This document shows, in pieces, positions 1-6,650 of a DNA stretch of 8,147 nt. Each line of letters begins with the position of its first letter. Position 1 is the stretch's first letter. The position numbers and the translations under genes are program-made. The notes beneath the pieces were generated by a model. That model ran no database searches. It was not told the DNA's origin and saw nothing but the letters and a program-made list of their open reading frames with translations. Source of the DNA: Candidatus Zixiibacteriota bacterium (GTDB lineage: Bacteria > Zixibacteria > MSB-5A5 > GN15 > FEB-12); assembly GCA_030642845.1 (NCBI GenBank), contig DAOWMZ010000060.1, positions 1 to 8,147 of the forward strand, given 5' to 3'.

Positions 1-2088
1 ATAAGCACCATCGGGAGTGAATAGCTGGAATGTTGATACATATGGTTGTTTGTTCTGACAGGTTATTACTATATCAGCGATATCCGGTTGAGTGAAGGGA
101 TCAAGTTGAATTTCAACTGTACCGGTTTCATCCACAAATCCGGCACCGTGTAAAACACCATTTACTGATATGCCAACATAAGAATAAGGATCGGCATCAA
201 CTGTAATTGTCGGAGAGGTAAAAACAAGTGCACTGGGGTGTGTGACATTGTTTACAGCAGGTACACCCATGTATGTTATAACCGACGGGTCGCCCATAAG
301 GCAATAGATCTGCCAGTAATATGCTGTCTTACTACTTCCAGATTCGGTAACAGCGAGATTGCCGCGGAATATTATTGCACTGTTTGTAATATAATGATCT
401 GATAATGCTTCACCATGATCATGGAAAACACCGTCATAAGCACCAAGTCCGGTCTGTTCGTAAGTTGCACCACTGCCAATAATAGGGCCGTTACCAACAC
501 CCCACCAGTAATCTTCATCCCAGTAAGTTGAGTTAGTTCCGCCAATATAACCAATAGCTCCGCCATTGGCTTTTTGCAAAAATGCTTCACCAAAACTTGG
601 GGTACTGTATTCAGAACCGAAGGTATTAGCCGAACAGCAGTTACCAATGCCTAAAAGATACATGTGGTCATTGGTCAGAGTTGCTATATCACCGGTATTA
701 AAATTGGGACTGGATTGCTCACTATGTCCGCAATGAGCCGTGTAGTTCATGAATCCAATACCATCCTGAACGGTTTGTATGACATCATCAGAAACACCAC
801 CACCGCTGGATGCAGGGTAGAGCCAGGTATGATCTATAATGCCATGAGCGGCGTTAAAATAATGATTTGTACCATAGTTAATCTGACCGTTACCGTGGGT
901 TATGGCGTAGGTGCCGTCAACACCAGCAATCAAAGTAACTTCAGCCAGATAACTGGGATCAGGCATAAGGTATTGTTCGTATTCCAGAGTTTTATCAATT
1001 TGTGGTTGTAGAAGAGCTGGAGTGTGGGCTGAAAACCGACCATAGTAGATTTCAGGATAATTGTCTCCAGTGAATTCACACATCCAAAGGTCGGATATAT
1101 GACCACTGTAGCCAGTATAAGATGGTATCTCCTGATCATCACCGACAAAAAGGACAAATGATGGAGCCGGATCTTCCGGAGTGCCATCATTATATAGTCC
1201 CTGGATATATGCTTTTACCTGTGATGTAGTCGAACCAATAACATCGGTATAAGCTACAATTACAATAAATCCTTTTTTGGTTTTCCATTCAATAAAAGGC
1301 TGTAACTGGGATTCAAACATCCGGTCAGAAATTATCACATACTTTACAGGATATTCAACAAGATCAGCTCTTGAGTTTTTATCTTGTTGAGAATAATTGG
1401 AAATGTTGTTATAAACCCCACTAAAAACCGGGGAATAATATTTTTCTTTAGCTTCCTGAGTAGCTGCCCAGTCCGGGTGTTCATAAGTAACTTGAACATC
1501 AATGTTTTTGTAGATTATAAGAATATTCTCAACAGGATTATACTGTACCGGTGATATTGAGATTAAACCCATATGAACCGAACGCATTGTCCCTAATACT
1601 TCTGCTCTGACCAGAGGGAGAGAGTAATAGGTATTTGAAGTATAAGAGGCGTTATTATATTCAAATGGAATAGAACTCGGATCTTCCGATTTTGATACCG
1701 AAGGTTGTACCGGCATCAAAGGGTTAATGATGTTATAATCAGATAATTTAATTTCTTCAATCTCATAACTAATGACTTCAACATTTAATTCGCATCCAAA
1801 AGGAATTGAGACCAATCTGTTCATAAGAGGAAGATTTGGCTCGCCTAATTCATCTGAACGAGCACAGCCATTGAAGGTCATCAGTGAAAATTCACCGCGT
1901 GTTGTCAGGATATCAGTGATTTCAATTTCCCCGATACCCATATTGATATTTATTCCATCCTGATCCAAATCTGTCACAACTGCATGAGTAGATGCATTTT
2001 TGAGGGTGACGACCTGACCAGAAAAAGCTGTGCCAGCTAATATCAGGCAAATTAGCACAGAAATAACCGTTAAGAGTCCCTTTTTCAC
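1..2088 (-). CDS. Secreted gingipain-like cysteine peptidase (family C25), 3' end cut by window edge
   Basis: I translated the minus strand from GTG at 2086-2088 and found an uninterrupted frame of 696 codons running off the left edge, so the C-terminus is missing. The start follows GGAGG by 5 bases. Residues 1-23 form a signal peptide (MKKG, then a hydrophobic core; likely cleavage after AFS; no lipobox Cys). Residues about 25-235 resemble the C25 propeptide, with GEPNLPLMNRLVSIPFG at 82-98. The catalytic domain spans about 240-605: YVIISDR (250-256), FVLFVGDDQEIPSY (311-324), NYTAHCGHS (448-456) and GIGNCCSANTF (480-490). By alignment from memory with gingipain R, His452 and Cys485 are the catalytic dyad. 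LMGDPSVITYMG (597-608) closes the domain, and an Ig-like beta domain follows (about 615-690), as in gingipains. The expected role is extracellular proteolysis after removal of the propeptide. Any secretion or anchoring domain (type IX tail, FlgD-Ig, dockerin) would lie outside the window. The family call is firm; substrate specificity is unknown. Confidence 0.92.
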   Translation of the reverse strand, partial: MKKGLLTVISVLICLILAGTAFSGQVVTLKNASTHAVVTDLDQDGININMGIGEIEITDILTTRGEFSLMTFNGCARSDELGEPNLPLMNRLVSIPFGCELNVEVISYEIEEIKLSDYNIINPLMPVQPSVSKSEDPSSIPFEYNNASYTSNTYYSLPLVRAEVLGTMRSVHMGLISISPVQYNPVENILIIYKNIDVQVTYEHPDWAATQEAKEKYYSPVFSGVYNNISNYSQQDKNSRADLVEYPVKYVIISDRMFESQLQPFIEWKTKKGFIVIVAYTDVIGSTTSQVKAYIQGLYNDGTPEDPAPSFVLFVGDDQEIPSYTGYSGHISDLWMCEFTGDNYPEIYYGRFSAHTPALLQPQIDKTLEYEQYLMPDPSYLAEVTLIAGVDGTYAITHGNGQINYGTNHYFNAAHGIIDHTWLYPASSGGGVSDDVIQTVQDGIGFMNYTAHCGHSEQSSPNFNTGDIATLTNDHMYLLGIGNCCSANTFGSEYSTPSFGEAFLQKANGGAIGYIGGTNSTYWDEDYWWGVGNGPIIGSGATYEQTGLGAYDGVFHDHGEALSDHYITNSAIIFRGNLAVTESGSSKTAYYWQIYCLMGDPSVITYMGVPAVNNVTHPSALVFTSPTITVDADPYSYVGISVNGVLHGAGFVDETGTVEIQLDPFTQPDIADIVITCQNKQPYVSTFQLFTPDGAY

Positions 2089-2093
2089 ATAGA

Positions 2094-2098
2094 CCTCC
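2094..2098 (-). promoter_or_regulatory. Shine-Dalgarno deciding the GTG start of the C25 peptidase
   Basis: The minus strand reads GGAGG here, 5 bases before the GTG at 2086-2088. It is a full-strength ribosome-binding site. An in-frame GTG upstream (2098-2100) overlaps it and is unlikely to be used, and the chosen start gives a standard signal peptide. Confidence 0.75.
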
Positions 2099-2112
2099 AC
2101 GAAAGTTTATAT

Positions 2113-2141
2113 ATTATTTTGATTTTTTTTAACTTCTTCAA
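2113..2141 (-). promoter_or_regulatory. Possible sigma70-type promoter of the C25 peptidase gene
   Basis: On the minus strand a TTGAAG -35 (2136-2141) and an AATAAT -10 (2113-2118) are separated by 17 bases. An A-tract lies in the spacer and an AT-rich stretch follows. Transcription would begin near 2106, leaving a leader of under 20 bases that still contains the GGAGG. The -35 is a moderate match and the region is very AT-rich, so chance is a real alternative. Confidence 0.4.
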
Positions 2142-2280
2142 CACAGACATATCGACCGCAACGTTGTAAAACATGGAAAGTATTGTAACTTTTTTTAACA
2201 GACTACTACATTATAGGATATTGTTGGAAAAATGAAAGAAAAAAATGATAAATATGCCTACTTATCTTTATATTTTTTAC

Positions 2281-2310
2281 TAAAAAAGCTACTTTAAAGT
2301 AGCTTTTTTA
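2281..2310. terminator. Perfect 30-bp palindrome, bidirectional intrinsic-terminator shape
   Basis: The two 15-base arms are exactly complementary: TAAAAAAGCTACTTT and its reverse complement, centred between 2295 and 2296. With a TTAA loop, the stem has a GCTACT/AGTAGC core followed by six T on either strand, which is the form of a bidirectional Rho-independent terminator. It lies between divergent genes, so it does not end either of them. It may end an unseen short transcript or insulate the two promoters. Confidence 0.7.
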
Positions 2311-2478
2311 ATCAATTATAGTAAGACAATGTATGTCTTGTTAATCTATTTATAAATTTTATGATATAGTTATAATTGGAATACAACCAATTGGCGTTGT
2401 ACTATGTTGCAATGTAATGTGTTAGGGTTGTTTCGCGGGTGTGTCTATCGTTAGTTCAGTTGTAATTACTCTGTTCTC

Positions 2479-2507
2479 TTGACATTGAAGGCAGGTAAAC
2501 ACATTAT
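2479..2507 (+). promoter_or_regulatory. Sigma70-type promoter of the LtaS-like gene
   Basis: A perfect TTGACA -35 (2479-2484) is followed after 17 bases by CATTAT (2502-2507, four of six consensus positions). Transcription would start near 2514, about 23 bases before the TTG start, just leaving room for the GGAG site. The exact -35, spacing and position make this the best promoter in the window. Confidence 0.6.
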
Positions 2508-2524
2508 AAAGCTCATTTTATTGT

Positions 2525-2528
2525 GGAG
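2525..2528 (+). promoter_or_regulatory. Shine-Dalgarno deciding the TTG start of the LtaS-like gene
   Basis: GGAG (in GTGGAG) ends 8 bases before the TTG at 2537. An in-frame TAA at 2531-2533 rules out any earlier start. The CTG at 2540 is the only close rival, so the TTG is well supported. Confidence 0.7.
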
Positions 2529-2536
2529 AATAAGAT

Positions 2537-4513
2537 TTGCTGTTAAAATCGAGATATATTTCCGGTCCCGCATTGTACTCGTTTGCGATATGGTCTTTAC
2601 TGATAATCTTTTTCCAATTGTGGCGTTTTATATTATTACTTAATTTGGGTGATCGCATTGAAGCAATTCCGGGAACGGTAATTTTTGAATCTTTTATTGT
2701 TGGACTAAGATTCGATATCGCCATTGCCTGTTATATGACAGTAATTCTATATTTTTTAGCTGTTATTCCGGGGATTGAAGTACTCAAAAACAGGATAATG
2801 CGAAGAATAAACCTATCAATACTGTTTATATCTACATCAATTGTATTCTTTATTCACTTATGTGATATTGAGTTTTATAAATTTTTTAATTCCCGCTTAA
2901 ACGGTATGGCTCTGCAGTGGACTGAGGATCCGGGATTTATGTTTTCAATGATTTGGGAAACTTATAATGTAATATTTTATTTTATTTTATACTTTGCGGT
3001 TCTTGGTCTTTTTGTTTGGTTAGTATCAAAAGTTGTTAACAGGTTAAAACGAAATCATTCAGAATCACCGATTTGGGTGAATTTGATTTATCTGCCATTT
3101 GTGATTATTCTTCTTGTTATCGGGGGGAGAGGGAGAATTGAAGAAAAAGCTCCACTTACATGGGGAACGGCATATTTCTCAGAATATCACACTGCCAATC
3201 AACTTGCACTAAACCCGACTTTTACATTTTTAAGAGATGCTGTTTATGATGCCGGAAGCAAAGAAGAGACCGATGCCCTGATGCGGGAAATTGCCATCCC
3301 TGAAGCAGATTCGATTCTGACAGATATTCTTGGCTTTGAAATTGACAGTAACAGAATACATCGTGAAGTGAAATTTGAACAAAAGAACTCAAGTTCTCCT
3401 AATGTAATCCTAATAATAATAGAATCTTTTGGAGCTACCCGAATTGGGTGTCTTGATAATATGTTGCCTTATGATTTATCTCCGAACTTTGATAGCCTGG
3501 CTGAAAACGGAACGTTATTTACAAATATTTATTCTTCTGGTAATCATACATATAGTGGAATATTCTGCACTCTTTATGGTTCTCCATTAATATTTGGGAA
3601 ATCAGTTATGAAGCAGGTATCCGGGCAAAACAACTTTTGGGGATTGCCTAATATCTTGTTGGAACATGGTTATGAGACTATCTTTTTCACAACCCATGAT
3701 CCGCATTTTGACAATATGCAGGGGTTTTTGATGTCCAATGGATTCAAGCGAATGCATTCCCTTTTTGATTATGACAGTTCAGAAAAATTAAGCACCCTCG
3801 GAGTACCGGATCATGTTATGTTTGACAGGGCTTTGGAAGAGTTAAAAGAAATCAAGAAACCATATTTTGCTACCCTGTTGACTGCTTCCAATCATGGTCC
3901 CTGGTTGTTGCCCAACGTAAACTTTGACCCTCTACCTGACACAGTAAAAGACGTAGAGCGTCTGAATGCATTCAAATATTCTGACTGGGCAATAGGAAGG
4001 TTCGTTAGAAGCTTAGCTAATGATTCAGCTTATTCCAATACCGTTATAGTGATAACTTCAGATAATGGAATGCCTTATAAATCCAAACTGGATCTCGATT
4101 TGACTCAATATCATATCCCTTTGCTATTTTTGAATACCGATTCAATTGAATTTCAAAATGGCTGCCCTTCCAATGGGCTTTTGGGAAGCCAAATTGATAT
4201 TCTTCCAACGGTTATGGGCAAGCTTGGCCTGTCTTATGAGGATTATTCATTTGGTAAAAATCTATTTGATTCTACAGATCAGGATATTCGTTTTGCCCAA
4301 TTCTCTGATTGGTATTTAATTGGGTACATTGAAGGTGATTATTACAGCATTTCTCGTATTAATGGCCCTACTTCGCTTCATATTTTATCAGATGATCTGT
4401 TTGAGAATGTCAGTGATTCATTAAAAGAACTATCTTCATCTATGAGCCAAAAAGGGTTATCAATCCTTCAGAAAGCTTATTTTAATATGCTGGTACCGTT
4501 AAAAGAAAATTGA
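2537..4513 (+). CDS. LTA synthase/phosphoglycerol transferase-like membrane protein (alkaline phosphatase superfamily)
   Basis: The 658-residue product has about five transmembrane helices (roughly 12-37, 48-80, 91-110, 136-164, 178-197) and then a large extracytoplasmic AlkP/sulfatase-fold domain, the layout of LtaS, MdoB and the LtaS-like proteins of Gram-negative bacteria. Motifs seen: NVILIIIESFG (289-299) with metal ligand Glu296; SGNHTYSGIF (334-343) with the likely nucleophile Thr338 and a Gly ten residues on, as in the family; HDPHFDNMQGF (387-397); SNHGPW (451-456) with His453; TSDNG (507-511); and YHIPLLF (525-531). The usual Asp-His metal pair reads Asp509-Asn510 here. Members move a phosphoglycerol or similar headgroup from a phospholipid to an envelope acceptor; the donor and acceptor here are unknown. 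It starts at TTG behind GGAG and its own TTGACA promoter. gatE follows 124 bases later in the same direction. The family call is firm, the precise reaction is not. Confidence 0.85.
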   Translation: MLLKSRYISGPALYSFAIWSLLIIFFQLWRFILLLNLGDRIEAIPGTVIFESFIVGLRFDIAIACYMTVILYFLAVIPGIEVLKNRIMRRINLSILFISTSIVFFIHLCDIEFYKFFNSRLNGMALQWTEDPGFMFSMIWETYNVIFYFILYFAVLGLFVWLVSKVVNRLKRNHSESPIWVNLIYLPFVIILLVIGGRGRIEEKAPLTWGTAYFSEYHTANQLALNPTFTFLRDAVYDAGSKEETDALMREIAIPEADSILTDILGFEIDSNRIHREVKFEQKNSSSPNVILIIIESFGATRIGCLDNMLPYDLSPNFDSLAENGTLFTNIYSSGNHTYSGIFCTLYGSPLIFGKSVMKQVSGQNNFWGLPNILLEHGYETIFFTTHDPHFDNMQGFLMSNGFKRMHSLFDYDSSEKLSTLGVPDHVMFDRALEELKEIKKPYFATLLTASNHGPWLLPNVNFDPLPDTVKDVERLNAFKYSDWAIGRFVRSLANDSAYSNTVIVITSDNGMPYKSKLDLDLTQYHIPLLFLNTDSIEFQNGCPSNGLLGSQIDILPTVMGKLGLSYEDYSFGKNLFDSTDQDIRFAQFSDWYLIGYIEGDYYSISRINGPTSLHILSDDLFENVSDSLKELSSSMSQKGLSILQKAYFNMLVPLKEN

Positions 4514-4542
4514 TTCTTTTTCTTAAATTCATCTTGAATATG

Positions 4543-4571
4543 TTGCCAAAACGATCTTCTTTGATTATCCT
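4543..4571 (+). promoter_or_regulatory. Possible sigma70-type promoter of the gatE-gatD operon
   Basis: TTGCCA (4543-4548, five of six -35 positions) and TATCCT (4566-4571, four of six -10 positions) are separated by 17 bases, in the gap after the LtaS-like gene. Transcription would start near 4578 and give a leader of about 60 bases. No strong terminator separates the upstream gene: the only stem there, AAAAGAA/TTCTTTT at 4501-4520, is weak and overlaps the coding end. Read-through is therefore also possible. Confidence 0.4.
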
Positions 4572-4625
4572 ATCGGGCCGCAAGCTCAGTAAGAATTTGA
4601 GTTTGTATTAGAACTTTTTGCATCT

Positions 4626-4631
4626 GGAGAG
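4626..4631 (+). promoter_or_regulatory. Shine-Dalgarno deciding the TTG start of gatE
   Basis: GGAGAG ends 6 bases before the TTG at 4638. The nearest in-frame stop upstream is TAA at 4590-4592, and no ATG or GTG lies in frame between them, so TTG 4638 is the best start. Confidence 0.7.
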
Positions 4632-4637
4632 AAGACT

Positions 4638-6650
4638 TTGGGTCAGACAAAAAAAGCTGTTATAAATTCCGGTAATAAAGAGGCATTGGATTCTCAAGAC
4701 AATTATCAAAAAACAAAAGAGCTAACCGGATATATCCCGCGCAAAGATGCTACTCTTGAAACTTATCAGAAACTCGGTTTCAAAAGTGGTCTTGAGATAC
4801 ACCAGCAGCTATTCACCGAAGAAAAACTGTTTTGTCGCTGTCCTGCCGGTTTGTATCAGAAGAAAGGTGAGTTTGATGCCGAAGTTATCCGTCATATGCG
4901 GCCAACTCTCAGCGAAATGGGGGAGTATGACGGAACCGCTTTGATGGAAAAAAAGACCCGCAAAAATATTACCTATCATTTGAAATATGAGACCGCCTGT
5001 ACCTATGATGTTGATGACACCCCTCCCTTTAAGATAAACCAACAGGCTCTTGAAATTGCTCTTGAAATTTCACTTATGTTAAAAACTAATGTTGTAGGTG
5101 AACTGCATATTACACGCAAGCAGTATCTCGATGGGAGTATTCCAACCGGATTTCAACGAACAGCAATTGTAGGGATCGAAGGTGAAATCCCCATCAGCAA
5201 TAAAAAGATCAGAATAATTCAATTAAGCATAGAAGAAGATTCCTGTCGTGAAGTTTCCGATATTGGTCATGAACGTATTTACACTACTGACCGTTTGGGA
5301 ATCCCTTTGATTGAAATGGTTACCTATCCGGACATGATTACCCCCGATGAAGCGGCTGAAGCCGGCCAGTATCTACGATTTTTAGCTCGAAGCAACGGTA
5401 AAGTCCGTACCGGTATCGGTGCCGGTAGGCAGGATGTCAATGTCAGTATTAATGGTGGAACCAGAGTTGAAATCAAGGGAGTCTCTCATATTAAATGGAT
5501 CCCGGAACTGACTCATGTTGAAGCCTTCCGACAAAAAGCTCTTCTGAATATTAAAGAAATTCTTACAGACAGGATTAATAATCCTTCCGAATGGAAAATT
5601 TCACACAATGATATAACTGAAAACAGAGATGCTCTATTGGATTTGCCTGCAGAAATAAATAACCATAAAGTTATACTCGTATGTCTTCCGAAATTTAAAG
5701 GAATCCTCTCACATTTTACACAGCCAGGAAAAATATTTGCAAATGAAATCAGCGACCGACTGAAAGTAATTGCCTGCCTTGAACGTCCTAATATGATTCA
5801 TAGGGAACAGATTGATAACATCACATTCCAATCAGAACAGATTCTGTTACTTGTTAATAAACTAAATCCTGACAAAGATGATGCCCAGCTTATTTTCTGG
5901 GGGCCGGAAGATGATGTTGCTACAGCTTTAGAAACTATCGAAGAACGCTGTCAATTAGCAATGGAAGGTGTTCCCAACGAAACCCGCAAAGCTCTTTCCG
6001 ATGGGACAACGATATTTGAACGGGTTCTACCAGGACCGAATAGGATGTATCCTGATACTGATTCAGCCCCATTATCAATTTCAAATGAATTAGTTGAGAA
6101 GATTCGTAATTCATTACCACAGGATGTCAGCGAGAGTGTCATACAGCTTAGAGAATGGAAAATACCCGCAGATTGTTTCCCGTATATACTGATAAAAAAT
6201 TATTTCCCGTTGATAAAAAAGATTATAGATAAGACTAAGTGTCCACCCAAATTGGCAGGGACAATAATCGGACATACTTTGAAGAATCTTAATGGACGGA
6301 AACAAGTTCCTGATATGATGACAGATGAGAATATTTATTCATTGTTCGAATACATTCTTACTGACGGTATCAGACCGGAAATAATCAAAGAGGTTTTACC
6401 TCTCTATGTAATAAATCCCGGATATGACATTTCATCCGCTTTAGATGAATTTGGTTATTCTAAAAAGAGTATGGATCAAATATTACAAAAGATTCCTGAA
6501 TCGTTAAAGAACTTTAAGAATTACTCATCTCAATTTAATCCAATAAAAGCCATTTCATGGCTGATGGGGCAGTTGAGAAATGATGCTATCGGGAATGTTT
6601 CGCTCAAAGAGCTTAAAGCTGAAGTGGAAAAGGTTGTGAACAATGGCTGA
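4638..6650 (+). CDS. gatE: Archaeal-type glutamyl-tRNA(Gln) amidotransferase subunit E
   Basis: GatE activates Glu on Glu-tRNA(Gln) with ATP and amidates it using ammonia from GatD. The GatB-like cradle begins at about residue 43: LGFKSGLEIHQQL (46-58, with Glu53 and His55), LFCRCP (64-69, the Cys-X-Cys of the zinc site), DGSIPTGFQRTA (165-176), SIEEDS (197-202), DRLGIPLIEMVTYPD (218-232), GAGRQDVNVSI (261-271) and VEIKGV (277-282). The EIHQQL and GFQRTA forms, and an AspRS-type insertion at about 325-430, mark GatE rather than GatB. After it come GVPNETRKALSDGT (444-457) and PGPNRMYPDTDSAPL (465-479). A YqeY-like tRNA-binding tail ends near WLMGQLRND (641-649). At 670 residues it is somewhat longer than typical GatE because of about 40 polar residues before the conserved start. 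The inserted domain lacks a clear copy of the FHxDELP-type motif I expect; MIHREQIDNI (386-395) stands there. The gene overlaps gatD by 8 bases. The assignment is very secure. Confidence 0.95.
   Translation: MGQTKKAVINSGNKEALDSQDNYQKTKELTGYIPRKDATLETYQKLGFKSGLEIHQQLFTEEKLFCRCPAGLYQKKGEFDAEVIRHMRPTLSEMGEYDGTALMEKKTRKNITYHLKYETACTYDVDDTPPFKINQQALEIALEISLMLKTNVVGELHITRKQYLDGSIPTGFQRTAIVGIEGEIPISNKKIRIIQLSIEEDSCREVSDIGHERIYTTDRLGIPLIEMVTYPDMITPDEAAEAGQYLRFLARSNGKVRTGIGAGRQDVNVSINGGTRVEIKGVSHIKWIPELTHVEAFRQKALLNIKEILTDRINNPSEWKISHNDITENRDALLDLPAEINNHKVILVCLPKFKGILSHFTQPGKIFANEISDRLKVIACLERPNMIHREQIDNITFQSEQILLLVNKLNPDKDDAQLIFWGPEDDVATALETIEERCQLAMEGVPNETRKALSDGTTIFERVLPGPNRMYPDTDSAPLSISNELVEKIRNSLPQDVSESVIQLREWKIPADCFPYILIKNYFPLIKKIIDKTKCPPKLAGTIIGHTLKNLNGRKQVPDMMTDENIYSLFEYILTDGIRPEIIKEVLPLYVINPGYDISSALDEFGYSKKSMDQILQKIPESLKNFKNYSSQFNPIKAISWLMGQLRNDAIGNVSLKELKAEVEKVVNNG

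Larger units (their letters stand above)
2089..2536. other. Divergent intergenic region between the C25 peptidase and LtaS-like genes
   Basis: These 448 bases hold no convincing protein gene. They contain the outward promoter candidates for both flanking genes and a perfect terminator-like palindrome near the middle (2281-2310). There are two smaller stem-loops. AAGACA (2323-2328) pairs with TGTCTT (2334-2339) across a 5-base loop. AATTGG (2374-2379) pairs with CCAATT (2387-2392) across 7 bases and overlaps an alternative stem TACAAC/GTTGTA (2382-2387 with 2396-2401). The part near 2393-2450 is notably rich in G and T on the plus strand. No tRNA or known riboswitch could be recognised. Confidence 0.7.

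Noticed and set aside
372..1190. Several open frames on both strands (372-647, 664-1011, 930-1190) within the left region
   Set aside because: All lie over the continuous minus-strand C25 peptidase frame, whose conserved motifs run through these positions. They are out-of-frame shadows.
2232..2297. Small plus-strand frame of 21 codons starting ATGAAAGAA, possible leader peptide
   Set aside because: There is no good ribosome-binding site, the composition follows the AT-rich background, and the stop falls inside the palindrome. Nothing supports translation.
2450..2500. tRNA-like stretch: TAGTTCAGTTG followed by TTGACAT, resembling the D-arm and anticodon loop of a tRNA-Val (GAC)
   Set aside because: The D-stem and anticodon stem do not pair properly, no T-arm (GTTCGA-type) follows, and no matching 3' acceptor strand exists. 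TTGACA is better explained as a -35 element.
4501..4520. AAAAGAA/TTCTTTT stem at the end of the LtaS-like gene as a terminator
   Set aside because: The stem is 7 pairs with a single G-C pair and overlaps the stop codon, so it is too weak to call a terminator.
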